NCBI GenBank assembly: GCA_009712635.1
Contig: WASS01000015.1
Span: forward strand, 558,001 to 622,000
Source: Hungatella sp.
GTDB taxonomy: Bacteria > Bacillota > Clostridia > Lachnospirales > Lachnospiraceae
Direction: 5' to 3'
Length of the DNA: 64,000 nucleotides
The notes beneath the pieces were generated by a model, which saw only the letters and a program-made list of their open reading frames with translations, was not told the DNA's origin and searched no databases. Every line of letters begins with the position of its first letter. Position 1 is the first letter of the stretch. Shown in pieces: positions 23,804 through 33,371 of the stretch. Made by a program: the position numbers and the translations under genes.

Positions 23804-24991
23804 TTAAAATGCCATACGGTAAATCTCTATCATATCTTCTCTTCCCAACTCGCGGATTCCTGTCAGGGTTTTTTCTCCCTTTGAAGAGCATTTATCCGCC
23901 ATAAGGAGGAAATCCTCCTCAGTAATGCTGGAATTTAATTCCCGCAAAGATACCGGCATTTCTAGACTTTTAAAATATACTTCTAACCGATCGATTCCCT
24001 TTAATGCTGTATAAACCGGATTTTCAAAATCCATCTCCTGGTTGAATACCCTTACAGCCAGCTGGGCAAATCTCATTGGTGCATCCTTACATACGTATCT
24101 GGCCCAGGAACAAAACAGAGCAGATAAACCGGCACCGTGGGCAATATCAGGATATAACCCGGACAGTTCGTGTTCCAGCTGATGCACCTGCATGAGATAA
24201 TCTCTTCCAAGACCAGTCAGTCCGTCATGAGAAAGGCTTCCAGCCCACATGAGGGTGGCGCGAGCCTCATAGTCTGACGGATTTTTATCCGCCTTTTCTC
24301 CTGCTTCCATTACAGAGGTCAATAATCCCTCGGCGATCCGGTCTGTAAGAGGAGTATCTTTCGTAGCTCCTCCCAGATACCGTTCCAGTGTATGCATCAT
24401 AATATCAACCGTTCCGCAGCCAGTCTGAAACTTATTCACAGTAAAGGTCAGCTCAGGATTTAGCACTGCAAACAATGGGCGGTGTGTGGGGCTGTTAAAT
24501 CCTCTTTTCAGGCCTTCCTCTTCTTTGGTAATGACGCAGGACAAGCTGGTTTCGCTTCCGGAAGCAGACAGTGTCAGAATATTTCCGTGAGGAAGTGCCT
24601 TGCCAGGAACAGCTTTTTTCATAAAATAATCCCATGGATCAATATCCGGATTTAATACTCCGTCAGCCATGCATTTTGCAGAGTCAATTACACTGCCTCC
24701 TCCCACAGCAAGAATAAACTGGACGTTTTCCTTTCTGCACAGATTGATTCCTTCCATTGCCAGTGAAAGACCGGGATTAGGCCTCACTCCTCCAAGCAGT
24801 ACGTATTCAATTCCATGACTCTTTAAGGAATCTTCAACCTGATTTAAAAGACCGCTTTCCTTTACACTTCCCCCCCCAAAATGAACCAGAATCTTTTTAA
24901 ATCCATATCCGGCAATCAATTCTCCAATACTTTTATGGGTGTCACGGCCAAAAATCACCCTTGTTGGTACGCAATATTCAAAATTATTCAT
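23804..24991 (-). CDS. Iron-containing alcohol dehydrogenase (BDH/YqhD type), copy A
   Basis: 395 residues. Start motif FEYCVPTRVIFGRDTHKSIG, nucleotide loop VGGGSVIDSAK (about 95-105), and metal-binding His in MMHTLERY and DIAHGAGLSALF. The overall plan is that of NADPH-dependent butanol dehydrogenase/YqhD-type aldehyde reductases; substrate probably short-chain or toxic aldehydes (inference). Transcribed alone from the promoter at 25034-25062. A close paralogue (58631-59815) is adjacent to an aldo/keto reductase. Confidence 0.92.
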   Translation of the reverse strand: MNNFEYCVPTRVIFGRDTHKSIGELIAGYGFKKILVHFGGGSVKESGLLNQVEDSLKSHGIEYVLLGGVRPNPGLSLAMEGINLCRKENVQFILAVGGGSVIDSAKCMADGVLNPDIDPWDYFMKKAVPGKALPHGNILTLSASGSETSLSCVITKEEEGLKRGFNSPTHRPLFAVLNPELTFTVNKFQTGCGTVDIMMHTLERYLGGATKDTPLTDRIAEGLLTSVMEAGEKADKNPSDYEARATLMWAGSLSHDGLTGLGRDYLMQVHQLEHELSGLYPDIAHGAGLSALFCSWARYVCKDAPMRFAQLAVRVFNQEMDFENPVYTALKGIDRLEVYFKSLEMPVSLRELNSSITEEDFLLMADKCSSKGEKTLTGIRELGREDMIEIYRMAF

Positions 24992-25033
24992 TTAGAAACC
25001 TCTCTTTCTCCATCAGATTCATTCTTAGCTGAA

Positions 25034-25062
25034 ATTATAGCATGAACCCTTCTTTTTTCCAA
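25034..25062 (-). promoter_or_regulatory. Promoter of alcohol dehydrogenase copy A
   Basis: Minus strand TTGGAA (25062-25057), 17-base spacer ending in TGC (extended -10) and TATAAT (25039-25034), 43 bases before the ATG. Confidence 0.75.
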
Positions 25063-25189
25063 GACTGACTCTCTTTCCACCTTTTCCGTCATAAATTCTG
25101 TCCTTTTTGCATATCTTATATGGGAAAGCCAAAGAAAGCTGCTTTCCCTTTTCACATGCATCTAACATGGAACGACAAGGAGAATTCTT

Positions 25190-26359
25190 ATGAACCCATT
25201 CAAAAAGAGTTTTACATCTTTCCCAGTGGCAAAGCATCATCTGATAATATACATAGAAGTAGTCATTCTTACGTTTCTTTTAGTCTCCCTTTTTTTTATT
25301 TCTCCCGGCGGCAGATTCTCTTTTCCAGTTGTAAACCAGGAAGGGAAGGCCAGCTCTTCGGAAGCAAAAAAATACATTAAATGGGTGGATTTTAATGTAA
25401 CTGCAAGAGCCATGCAGGAAGCCTTTCGTTATGATGTCAATACCTGCCAGTCCCAGGTTCATTTAAACTGGGTGGATTTGCTTGCCTATCTGGGGGCCAG
25501 ATACGGAGGAGACTTCTCCAGATATTCAAGCAAAGATTTAGATTCACTTGCCGAACAGCTTCTCTCCGGAAAAACCATGGAAGAGCTGACTGGCAAAATG
25601 AAATACTATACGTATTACCGGGAAGCCTATGGAGCCGTGTTAGACGGTCTGGTTGGGCAATATGAGATTCAGATCCCTTCCGCCAATGCACCGCTTTACG
25701 CTACGCCGGACTTATTGCCGGACGGTTCGGTCAATCCGGATAAAGTCTGGGTGACAAAATACGGCTTGAAAGGATTTTCTCCCATTGCCAAAGGATTTCC
25801 CTACAACGATTTTGACGATTTCGGTACTGCAAGATCCTACGGATTCAAACGCCAGCATCTGGGGCATGATATGATGGGCCAGGTTGGAACCCCCATTATC
25901 GCTGTGGAAAGCGGCTATGTGGAAGCGATCGGCTGGAATCAATACGGTGGCTGGAGACTTGGTATTCGAAGCTTTGATGGAAAACGCTACTATTATTACG
26001 CCCATTTAAGAAAAAATTATCCCTATCATAAATCATTAAAACAGGGCGGTATCGTAAACGCCGGAGATGTCATCGGATATATGGGCCGGACGGGATACAG
26101 CCGGACAGAAAACACCAATAACATTAACCAGTCCCATCTTCATTTCGGGCTTCAGCTGATCTTTGATGAGTCCCAGAAAGAAGGAAACAATGAGATCTGG
26201 GTAGATTGCTATGAACTGACCAAATTTTTGTCTATGAACCGGTCTGAAACAGTAAAAAATCAGGAAACCAAGGAATACAACCGGGTTTATAATATGAAAG
26301 ATCCTGGCATTCCAGAGAATTTTGTCGCACCGCCGCCGCCTCTTGAAGAGGAGCAATAA
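25190..26359 (+). CDS. Membrane-anchored M23 (LytM-type) peptidase-like protein
   Basis: 389 residues. Lysine-rich N-terminus and one membrane span (about 19-38), an extracytoplasmic helical region (60-200) and an M23 domain (about 215-325) with all metal ligands: His223/Asp227 in HLGHD, His272 in YAHLRK and HLHFG at 316-320. Intact ligands suggest a real Zn endopeptidase rather than a SpoIIQ-like inactive form. A Pro-rich acidic tail (PPPPLEEEQ) ends the protein. AAGGAG then ATG; a terminator follows. Possible cell-wall or sporulation role (inference). Confidence 0.88.
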   Translation: MNPFKKSFTSFPVAKHHLIIYIEVVILTFLLVSLFFISPGGRFSFPVVNQEGKASSSEAKKYIKWVDFNVTARAMQEAFRYDVNTCQSQVHLNWVDLLAYLGARYGGDFSRYSSKDLDSLAEQLLSGKTMEELTGKMKYYTYYREAYGAVLDGLVGQYEIQIPSANAPLYATPDLLPDGSVNPDKVWVTKYGLKGFSPIAKGFPYNDFDDFGTARSYGFKRQHLGHDMMGQVGTPIIAVESGYVEAIGWNQYGGWRLGIRSFDGKRYYYYAHLRKNYPYHKSLKQGGIVNAGDVIGYMGRTGYSRTENTNNINQSHLHFGLQLIFDESQKEGNNEIWVDCYELTKFLSMNRSETVKNQETKEYNRVYNMKDPGIPENFVAPPPPLEEEQ

Positions 26360-26363
26360 AAAT

Positions 26364-26418
26364 GAAAGCAGCTTATTTACGGGGTCTTAAAATCAATCCC
26401 GTAAACAGGCTGCTTTTT
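26364..26418 (+). terminator. Terminator after M23 gene
   Basis: AAAGCAGC..TTTACGG pairs with CCGTAAA..GCTGCTTTTT (one interior mismatch) around a ~15-base loop. A TATAAT at about 26454-26459 downstream probably starts the GH39 transcript, though its -35 is poor. Confidence 0.7.
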
Positions 26419-26489
26419 ATGGCAGACACATTTATTTTCAAGTTAAAAAATGGTATAATTAAGGACAAATTACGGGGAAGGGGATTTAT

Positions 26490-28022
26490 ATGGAAAAGCA
26501 GATCAGCTATAAAATTCAAAATGAAACAGAGTACAGTTTTAAGAATCATGCAGATTTTTGTGTGGGAACCGGCAGAATGGGATTAACTCTGCAGCAGCAG
26601 TATCAGGAACAGTTAAAACTGGTGCAGGAGCAGATTGGTTTTCGCCACATCAGAGGACACGGAATCTTTTGCGATGATATGGCAATTTATCAGGAGTATA
26701 CAGATGAGTCAGGTAACATCAGGGCAGAATATAACTTTACCTATTTGGATATGGTCATGGATGCCTATCAGAATCTTGGGATTAAGCCTTTTTTAGAGCT
26801 TGGATTTATGCCTCAGAAAATGGCTTCCGGCGATCAGACCGTGTTCTACTGGAAAGGAAATGTTACACCTCCGAAAAGCTATGAGGCGTGGTCAGATCTG
26901 GTACAGGCAGTTCTTTTGCACCTTTTTGACCGCTACGGGAAAGAAGAGGTGGTGACCTGGCCGGTTGAGGTATGGAACGAGCCAAATCTTCCCGGATTCT
27001 GGAAAGGGGCTGACAAAGAGGAATATTTTACTTTGTTTCAGAAGACCTTTTCTGCTGTGAAAAAGACTGACAGCCGATTTCTGGTTGGAGGCCCGGCTAT
27101 CTGCGGGGTTGACGATGTTCTCTGGCTGAAACAATTCCTGGAATATTGCGAATCACAGGAGTTAAAACCGGATTTTATCACGCGCCACCATTACATGTGG
27201 GAAAAACCGGAGCAATGCGGTCATTACAGCTACGGATCCTTAAGAGATCCCGAAGCCGCCATGGAGGAGCTTAAGGTTTCCCGGGAAATAATAGACAGCT
27301 TTGAAGGGTTTCATGGGCTTCCCATGCATATAACGGAATTCAACACTTCCTACAGCCCTGACAGCCCGATTCACGACACCACAGTCAATGCAGCTTATGT
27401 AGCATGGCTTTTATCAAAGCTGGGTGATCTGTGTGAATCCTACTCTTACTGGACCTTTGGCGATATTTTCGAAGAAAAGGGGGTTCCATTTACTCCATTC
27501 CACGGCGGATTTGGATTAGTGGCAAACGGAACAATTCCAAAACCCACATTCTGGACCTTTGCATTCTTTAAAAAGCTTCAGGGCAAATGCGTTCATCGTT
27601 CTGACGAACTGATTGTTATGGAAAAAGAAGATGGAAGTTACTGCGCAGCCGCCTGGAATCTATGCCTTGGGCACTTGGAATGCCTGCATCTTTCCATCAC
27701 ATTACCGGTGAATGAAGACGGAGAATATTGTCTGCTTACAAAAACAGTTGATGAAGCTCATGGTAATCCCAGAAAAATCTGGCATGATATGGGAGAACCT
27801 TCCTGGCTCTCAAAAGAAGAAACAGAGATACTAAAAGAGAGTGCACACCCGTTGATTCATACAGAATCAGTAAGTGCTTCCGCTTTGGCTATTTCCATTT
27901 CTATTTCACTGCAGCCATGGGCAGTTATGTGGTTTCAGCTAAAGAAAATTAAAAGAAACGGGGACCGGGGGTATGATTACTGCCGCGGAGAAAACCCCGC
28001 GGCAGGTGCCAAAAGCCAATAA
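26490..28022 (+). CDS. GH39 beta-xylosidase-like glycoside hydrolase
   Basis: 510 residues, cytoplasmic. TIM-barrel GH39 enzyme: IGFRHIRGHGIFCDDM near residue 50, acid/base Glu164 in VWNEPN, nucleophile Glu283 in ITEFN, spaced as in the Thermoanaerobacterium XynB (E160, E277). Beta-sandwich follows the barrel. GH39 members include beta-xylosidases and alpha-iduronidases; the bacterial xylosidase pattern fits better. The domain should end near ISLQPWAVMWFQL; the last ~25 residues are unusual and are encoded by a GC-rich hairpin. Convergent with an oligosaccharide importer, so it probably degrades what that imports (inference). Confidence 0.9.
   Translation: MEKQISYKIQNETEYSFKNHADFCVGTGRMGLTLQQQYQEQLKLVQEQIGFRHIRGHGIFCDDMAIYQEYTDESGNIRAEYNFTYLDMVMDAYQNLGIKPFLELGFMPQKMASGDQTVFYWKGNVTPPKSYEAWSDLVQAVLLHLFDRYGKEEVVTWPVEVWNEPNLPGFWKGADKEEYFTLFQKTFSAVKKTDSRFLVGGPAICGVDDVLWLKQFLEYCESQELKPDFITRHHYMWEKPEQCGHYSYGSLRDPEAAMEELKVSREIIDSFEGFHGLPMHITEFNTSYSPDSPIHDTTVNAAYVAWLLSKLGDLCESYSYWTFGDIFEEKGVPFTPFHGGFGLVANGTIPKPTFWTFAFFKKLQGKCVHRSDELIVMEKEDGSYCAAAWNLCLGHLECLHLSITLPVNEDGEYCLLTKTVDEAHGNPRKIWHDMGEPSWLSKEETEILKESAHPLIHTESVSASALAISISISLQPWAVMWFQLKKIKRNGDRGYDYCRGENPAAGAKSQ
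27981..28004. terminator. GC-rich hairpin inside the GH39 3' end, between convergent genes
   Basis: TGCCGCGG and CCGCGGCA form a perfect 8-bp stem around eight bases, with AATTTTT ~16 bases later on the plus strand. It is the only terminator-like structure between the convergent GH39 and permease genes, yet it is translated as part of the GH39 frame. Confidence 0.5.
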
Positions 28023-28025
28023 TTT

Positions 28026-28931
28026 TTATCCTTTAACACCACCAATTGTAAGACCTGTAACAAAATACCGTTGTAGAAACGGATAAAGGCAGACGATAGG
28101 CAGCATGGTAAGTATGGTGGCAGCAGAGCGGACCGAAGTGGGCGTTACTGCCGCCACCGCATTTTTCATGGATTCTACAGAATTACTTTGATTACTTACA
28201 GATGATAATAACTTCATCAATTCATACTGCAGTGTGGTCAGATTGGCATTCATTCGATTGTAGAGCATGGCATCGAACCAGGAATTCCAATGTCCGACAG
28301 CACAGAATAATGCAATTGTTGCATATACCGGTTTGCACAAAGGTGAGATAATTTTCGTAAATATAACCAGGTCTCCGGCTCCGTCTAACTGCGCCGACTC
28401 TTCCAGGCTGTCAGGAAGCCCTACCATATATGTCCGGATTACCATCATATTAAAGGCTCCTACCATTCCAGGAATGATATAGACCAGGAAGCTGTTGGTA
28501 AGGCCTAAGCCCTTATATAAAAGAAAAACAGGAATCATTCCGCCGTTTACGTACATGGTAATAACCCAGAATAAGGAGAGCTGTCTCTTAAAAATAAAGC
28601 GTTTCCGGCTTACTATATAAGCAAGAAGGGCATTGGCGGCCAGTGCAGTAAGAGTGCCGATCACCGTCCTTGCAACACTTATATAAGCCCCTACCAGCAG
28701 ATTCTTTTTATGAAGGACTGTAATATAGTTTTGAAATGTCCATTTCCTGGGCCATAAATACAACCCTCCCCTCAGCGCATCGGTCCCGTCATTAAAAGCC
28801 AGGACAAGTGTGTTCCAAACCGGATAAAGGGTAATGATCACGAACAGAACCATGAATATGGTATTAAGGAAAACAAATATCTTATTACCCAGTGAACTTT
28901 TCCTTTTATGTAACATTCTATGATTAGTCAT
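28026..28931 (-). CDS. Carbohydrate ABC permease, LplC/YtcP type
   Basis: 301 residues, six membrane spans, with the CUT1 EAA loop in ESAQLDGAGDLVIFTKIISPL. The sequence type (NTLVLAFNDGTDALRGGLYLWP after span one) is that of the LplC/YtcP permeases that handle large oligosaccharides such as xylan or rhamnogalacturonan fragments. No ATPase gene is nearby, as usual for this class, which uses a shared MsmX-type ATPase elsewhere. Twelve bases after the partner permease gene. Confidence 0.93.
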   Translation of the reverse strand: MTNHRMLHKRKSSLGNKIFVFLNTIFMVLFVIITLYPVWNTLVLAFNDGTDALRGGLYLWPRKWTFQNYITVLHKKNLLVGAYISVARTVIGTLTALAANALLAYIVSRKRFIFKRQLSLFWVITMYVNGGMIPVFLLYKGLGLTNSFLVYIIPGMVGAFNMMVIRTYMVGLPDSLEESAQLDGAGDLVIFTKIISPLCKPVYATIALFCAVGHWNSWFDAMLYNRMNANLTTLQYELMKLLSSVSNQSNSVESMKNAVAAVTPTSVRSAATILTMLPIVCLYPFLQRYFVTGLTIGGVKG

Positions 28932-28943
28932 ATCTGCTCCCCC

Positions 28944-29879
28944 TTAGAATAAGCGTTCTTCGCCGGCCCGCTTTGCCATCTCATTTGCAATTAATATAAT
29001 GGAAATACTTACCACACTTTTAAATATTCCTGCTGCAGTACCCAGGGAATAATCTCCCTGACTGATACCCCATTTCAAAACATAGATATCAATGGTCTGG
29101 GATACACTCTGTACAAGTCCGTTTCCTAACAGATACTGGACTTCGAAACCGGCATTTAAAACATTCCCTGAATTCATTAAAAGTAGAATAATAATCGTAG
29201 GCTTAATACCAGGCAGCGTGATATATTTAATTCTGGCCCATCTTCCTGCTCCGTCTATTGCCGCCGCTTCATAGAGAGATGTATCTATGGCCGTGATGGA
29301 AGCCAGGTAGATAATGGCGTTCCAGCCTGTTTCCTTCCAGACATTGGCAAAGGCAACAATCCACCAGAAATACTTAGGATATGCAAAAAAATTAAGAGGT
29401 TCCTTTAACAGTTGAAAGCGAACCAGAAGATCATTGACTATCCCCGTCCCAGACAGAGCATCGTGCAAAATTCCAGTAACAATAATCCAGGATAAAAAAT
29501 GTGGAAGATATGAAATTGTCTGCACAACCTTTTTACCACCCTGTGACTTCACTTCGTTTAAGAGAATTGCAAACACAATAGCAGCGACCATGGTAGTAAC
29601 TAAATTAATGACTCCCATAGCCAGCGTATTTCTAATGACATGAATAAATCCATCATCAAGAAACAGCTGCCGGAATTTTCCAAGCCCTATAAATTCCGAG
29701 TGGAAAAAGCCAGCCTTTGGCTTATAGTTCTCAAATGCCATGAGCCAGCCTGCAAGAGGCAGATAACAGAATATAAATCCATAAATCACATAGCCTGCAG
29801 ACAACAGCAGGAGCACTTTCTGTTTTTTTATTTCTTTCCAATTGATACGTTCTTTTTTAACCTTTCCAATGGATGCCAT
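28944..29879 (-). CDS. Carbohydrate ABC permease, LplB/YteP type
   Basis: 311 residues, six membrane spans. Family marks: YVIYGFIFCYLPLAGWLMAFENYKP at the first span (quoted in part: FCYLPLAGW) and the EAA loop EAAAIDGAGRWARIKYITLPG. Partner of the LplC-type permease; together with the lipoprotein upstream they import a plant oligosaccharide. ATG follows AAAGGAG. Confidence 0.93.
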   Translation of the reverse strand: MASIGKVKKERINWKEIKKQKVLLLLSAGYVIYGFIFCYLPLAGWLMAFENYKPKAGFFHSEFIGLGKFRQLFLDDGFIHVIRNTLAMGVINLVTTMVAAIVFAILLNEVKSQGGKKVVQTISYLPHFLSWIIVTGILHDALSGTGIVNDLLVRFQLLKEPLNFFAYPKYFWWIVAFANVWKETGWNAIIYLASITAIDTSLYEAAAIDGAGRWARIKYITLPGIKPTIIILLLMNSGNVLNAGFEVQYLLGNGLVQSVSQTIDIYVLKWGISQGDYSLGTAAGIFKSVVSISIILIANEMAKRAGEERLF

Positions 29880-29948
29880 AGTATCACTCCTTTGCTAAAA
29901 AACAGGCTGGCGCAGATATATATAATTGCACCGCCTGTTTTCTACTAT

Positions 29949-31643
29949 TTAATTTGCTGCCGCTTCTTCTGCTACTTTAATTCTCCTGTCTACCTCCGGC
30001 TGTACTTCATCAAGAAATGCCTTTGGATTGCAGGTCTCATAAGCAGTTAAATATTCTTCCCAGCCAGCTTCAAAATCAGGTGCCATGACTACCTTTGGTA
30101 AATATTCATGTTTTAATTCTCTCATCTTAATCCATGCGGTTCCACCAGGTGTTGCCGTAGTCATGGTTCCAACAAACGTATAAATCGGATACCAGGGTCC
30201 AGGAATTTCATTTTCTCCTACCATATCCACATAGGTTTTACAGCCATATGCCTCAAGGCATTCCTGTACATTTTTCGGAAGACTATCCAGGAACTCGTTG
30301 GGCTGCAGCTCCGGTTTTGCTGCATTGATTCCATCCTGGCTCATTCCTGTCCAGATCGGGAAATAAGAATAAGTGCATAAATGAGAGGCTTTGTATGCAG
30401 TATTGGTGACTTTCATACGAATCTCAGGTGTCCGGTAGAATAAGCCCTCCTGATCCACCAGGTAATCCACATCCTTTTCTCCCCAGCTCCTGAGAGTGAT
30501 TACTTCTTCACTCAACAGATCATCTACGAATTTTAAAGCTCCTCTGACATCTTTACAGCTTATGGTAATAGACAGACCGGAACCTACATTTAACGTATCC
30601 CCGGAGGTATGCCATCTGTTTTTCACTCCCTTGTCAATGGTAATTGGAAGGGGTACATAATTACAGCCCTGATCCTCCAGCCCCTGCTGCTTGATTGCAT
30701 CATTAACGTGCCCATAAAAATCCCACCACTGGTCAATCATTCCAAGTACACGGCCTGTGGAGAGTTTTGCAATATATTCATCATAGATCTGAGTAAAGGA
30801 TTCCGGATCAACGATTCCCTTTTTAAATTCTTCATTCAGCTTCTGGAAATAGCGTTTTGCCGTAGGTGTCGTATTGTAATCAATTACTTTCTTCGTCTCA
30901 GGATCTACAATACAGCTTCCATCATTGGGATATCCGTCCAGGAACAACGGAGCGTTCTCAAGGCAGAAATATCTCCAGTCATCACATAATATTGTATATG
31001 GAATGTTCTTTGTTCCATCCTCCATGGTGGGGTTGGCTTCCTGATAACGCTCGATTAAGTCAAAATATTCGTCCATGGTGGTGATCTTTGGATATCCTGC
31101 CCATTTTAGTACTCGGGTCTGAATCCAGAAGGCCTCATCGTTGTGAGTGGTCTGCATATCCTTTTCATAGCTGTTGTTGAACTGAGGGATCCAGTAGATA
31201 TGTCCATCAGACTGGCGCAGCTGTTCCCATTCCAGTTTGGTAAAGAAATTTTTGATATTGGGATAATCATCAATATAATCATCAAGTGCGACCAGTGCTC
31301 CTGCATCATAAAGCTGGCTGGTTCCGTCACTGCCGCATATAAAGTCGGGATATTCTCCTCCTGCTATTAAGGTCCCCACAGCTTCTTCTGCTGTCTGTCC
31401 GGTCAGCCAGGTTTCCTTCACTTTGGCTCCTGTAATCTCTGCAATGTGCTGTTGAATTTCATTGTCATCATTGATTTCGTCTCCCGGTACCGCAAAAAAA
31501 GCGGTAAATTCTTTAATACCCCCGTCTCCTTTGGCTGTACTGCTGCCGGTAGCTGCTGTCCCCTTAGAGCAGCCAGTCAGAGTTTGCAACACCAAGGCAC
31601 CGATCACAAGCAGAGCTGTAAACTGTTTCTTTCTCAACGTCAT
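29949..31643 (-). CDS. Oligosaccharide-binding lipoprotein, LplA/YtcQ type
   Basis: 564 residues. Lipoprotein signal with lipobox LTGC (Cys25), then a large CUT1 binding protein: EYPDFICGSDGTSQLYDAGALVALDDYID-type fold (part shown: SQLYDAGALVALDDY), many Trp/Tyr for carbohydrate stacking, and a WPWYP-like GPWYPIYTF segment near the C-terminus. Length and pairing with LplB/LplC permeases indicate a long or branched plant glycan ligand; the GH39 neighbour suggests xylo-oligosaccharides (inference). Follows the response regulator gene by 111 bases containing an inverted repeat at 31683-31721. Confidence 0.93.
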   Translation of the reverse strand: MTLRKKQFTALLVIGALVLQTLTGCSKGTAATGSSTAKGDGGIKEFTAFFAVPGDEINDDNEIQQHIAEITGAKVKETWLTGQTAEEAVGTLIAGGEYPDFICGSDGTSQLYDAGALVALDDYIDDYPNIKNFFTKLEWEQLRQSDGHIYWIPQFNNSYEKDMQTTHNDEAFWIQTRVLKWAGYPKITTMDEYFDLIERYQEANPTMEDGTKNIPYTILCDDWRYFCLENAPLFLDGYPNDGSCIVDPETKKVIDYNTTPTAKRYFQKLNEEFKKGIVDPESFTQIYDEYIAKLSTGRVLGMIDQWWDFYGHVNDAIKQQGLEDQGCNYVPLPITIDKGVKNRWHTSGDTLNVGSGLSITISCKDVRGALKFVDDLLSEEVITLRSWGEKDVDYLVDQEGLFYRTPEIRMKVTNTAYKASHLCTYSYFPIWTGMSQDGINAAKPELQPNEFLDSLPKNVQECLEAYGCKTYVDMVGENEIPGPWYPIYTFVGTMTTATPGGTAWIKMRELKHEYLPKVVMAPDFEAGWEEYLTAYETCNPKAFLDEVQPEVDRRIKVAEEAAAN

Positions 31644-31754
31644 ATCCTCCCTTTTCTTTTATATTAATAGTTTACTTCAAAGCTGTGTTTTCACAACTGG
31701 AGAAAGCTAATAAAAACACAGGGGAAATTATAGAAGCAGTATCCATAATCTGCC

Positions 31755-33353
31755 CTATTTCTCTCTATTTTCCCCTCCCTTTCTAAACTTTGACGGTGTA
31801 CAGCCCTTAACGGAAATAAAACGGTTCACAAAGTAGTCCAGGTCCCGGTACCCAACCTCCTCCGCAATCTGGTATATTTTAAGATCGGTTCTTAACAGCC
31901 TGACTGCCGCCTGCTCAATACGGCAGTTATTTAAATAATCCTTAAAGGACATTCCGTACTTTTTCCGAAACAGCTGACCTAAATAGGCGCTGTTTAAATA
32001 ATATTTATTGCTATATTCTCTTAATGAAAGATTTTTTGCGTAATTTTTTCTGATGTCTTTCTCCACCTCATGAAGAATATCCTTTGATACATGCTTTCGA
32101 AGCTGTTCTAAGTAAGCCGCATACTCACAGGATAACCGGATTAAATGCTCCTTTCCGCCTCTGAGCATGTCCCCTTCAAAGACATTTTCACTGATATAGA
32201 GCATGATTTCTTCCTGATTTACATATCCGTCCTGATCAGAAGCCAGATGGATCAGCTGGAATAAAAGATAGTTAATATTTAAATTAACCGTATCCATGGC
32301 AAATCTTAAATGATTCATTTCTTCATACAGCCGCTCTACGCTTTCCTCAATTCTTCCCCGTTCATTCTGCTCCACAGCAAACAGCAGATCATCCAGATAT
32401 TGTTTACATAATACGATCCCATTGTTATTTACCTGTACCTCTTTTTCATAATAATAAATGGGCTGCTTTTTGCGAAAAGCCTGAAAAGAGCGGAGAATTC
32501 TGGCTGCCCCATAGGAATTTGAGATTTTTGAAATATCATTTACCTTTTTTCCTACCAGCATAACAACCGGCAGGCTCATGGCATCATTTAAATACTTTCT
32601 GAACCGCTCCAGATACGTTTTCTGAGTCTCCCCTGCATTTCCTGCCATATAATCACAATATATAAAACCAATATCATAGCTTTTTTCATGACTTGAAACA
32701 TCAAAAATACAATGATCCCCATCTCCTTTTAAAAATGCAAGGCAGGCACGGTAAAGTTCTCTCTGCTGGTTTCGTTTTTCCTCATCCATCAGCTCTTCCA
32801 TCTGCTCAATATTGTCAATTTCGATGTCCACATAACTGATTCCTTCCGACCACTTCATCTGTTCTCTGATATAATCCAGATTGATCTGGTCGTATTTTCC
32901 AAAGATAAGAGATATCATATTTCTGGCAAGATATGCCTTCTCCATCTTGATTTTGTTAAGCTGTTGCTTTTTACTGCCCTGCCTCTGATAATTCAGCCGG
33001 TGCAGCACCCGTATCAGTTCTTCCTTCACAACCGGCTTTAAAATATAATCAAAGCAGTCAAATCGAATTGCCTGCTGGGCAAAGGAAAAATCGCTGAAAC
33101 CGCTTAATATAATAAAATCTGCACGGGAAACCTTATCTCTTCTCAAAATTTCCAGCAGTTCCATTCCTGACATCACAGGCATTTTTATATCTGCAATAAT
33201 TAAATCCACCTGATTATTTTTCAGGTAATCAAGAGCCTCCATTCCATTTGCAGCCGTTTTGACAATCTCATAGCCTTCTTCCTCCCAGTTAATCAGTACC
33301 TTTAATCCCTGAACAATAAATGGTTCATCATCCACTAATAAGACACGTATCAT
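31755..33353 (-). CDS. YesN-type response regulator, receiver plus AraC HTH
   Basis: 532 residues. Receiver domain 1-120 with acidic pocket DDE at 8-10, phospho-acceptor Asp55 (IIADIKMPVMSG) and Lys in YILKPV; a long middle region; C-terminal AraC double HTH (LSLREYSNKYYLNSAYLGQLF and IYQIAEEVGYRDLDYFVNRF). Partner of the YesM-type kinase 18 bases upstream. By analogy it activates the binding protein and permease genes directly downstream. Confidence 0.95.
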   Translation of the reverse strand: MIRVLLVDDEPFIVQGLKVLINWEEEGYEIVKTAANGMEALDYLKNNQVDLIIADIKMPVMSGMELLEILRRDKVSRADFIILSGFSDFSFAQQAIRFDCFDYILKPVVKEELIRVLHRLNYQRQGSKKQQLNKIKMEKAYLARNMISLIFGKYDQINLDYIREQMKWSEGISYVDIEIDNIEQMEELMDEEKRNQQRELYRACLAFLKGDGDHCIFDVSSHEKSYDIGFIYCDYMAGNAGETQKTYLERFRKYLNDAMSLPVVMLVGKKVNDISKISNSYGAARILRSFQAFRKKQPIYYYEKEVQVNNNGIVLCKQYLDDLLFAVEQNERGRIEESVERLYEEMNHLRFAMDTVNLNINYLLFQLIHLASDQDGYVNQEEIMLYISENVFEGDMLRGGKEHLIRLSCEYAAYLEQLRKHVSKDILHEVEKDIRKNYAKNLSLREYSNKYYLNSAYLGQLFRKKYGMSFKDYLNNCRIEQAAVRLLRTDLKIYQIAEEVGYRDLDYFVNRFISVKGCTPSKFRKGGENREK

Positions 33354-33371
33354 AGTTACCCCCCATTATTT

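Noticed and set aside
25122-25148. Small hairpin GGGAAAGC/GCTTTCCC before the M23 gene
   Set aside because: Short stem with an 11-base loop and weak T-run; not convincing as an attenuator.
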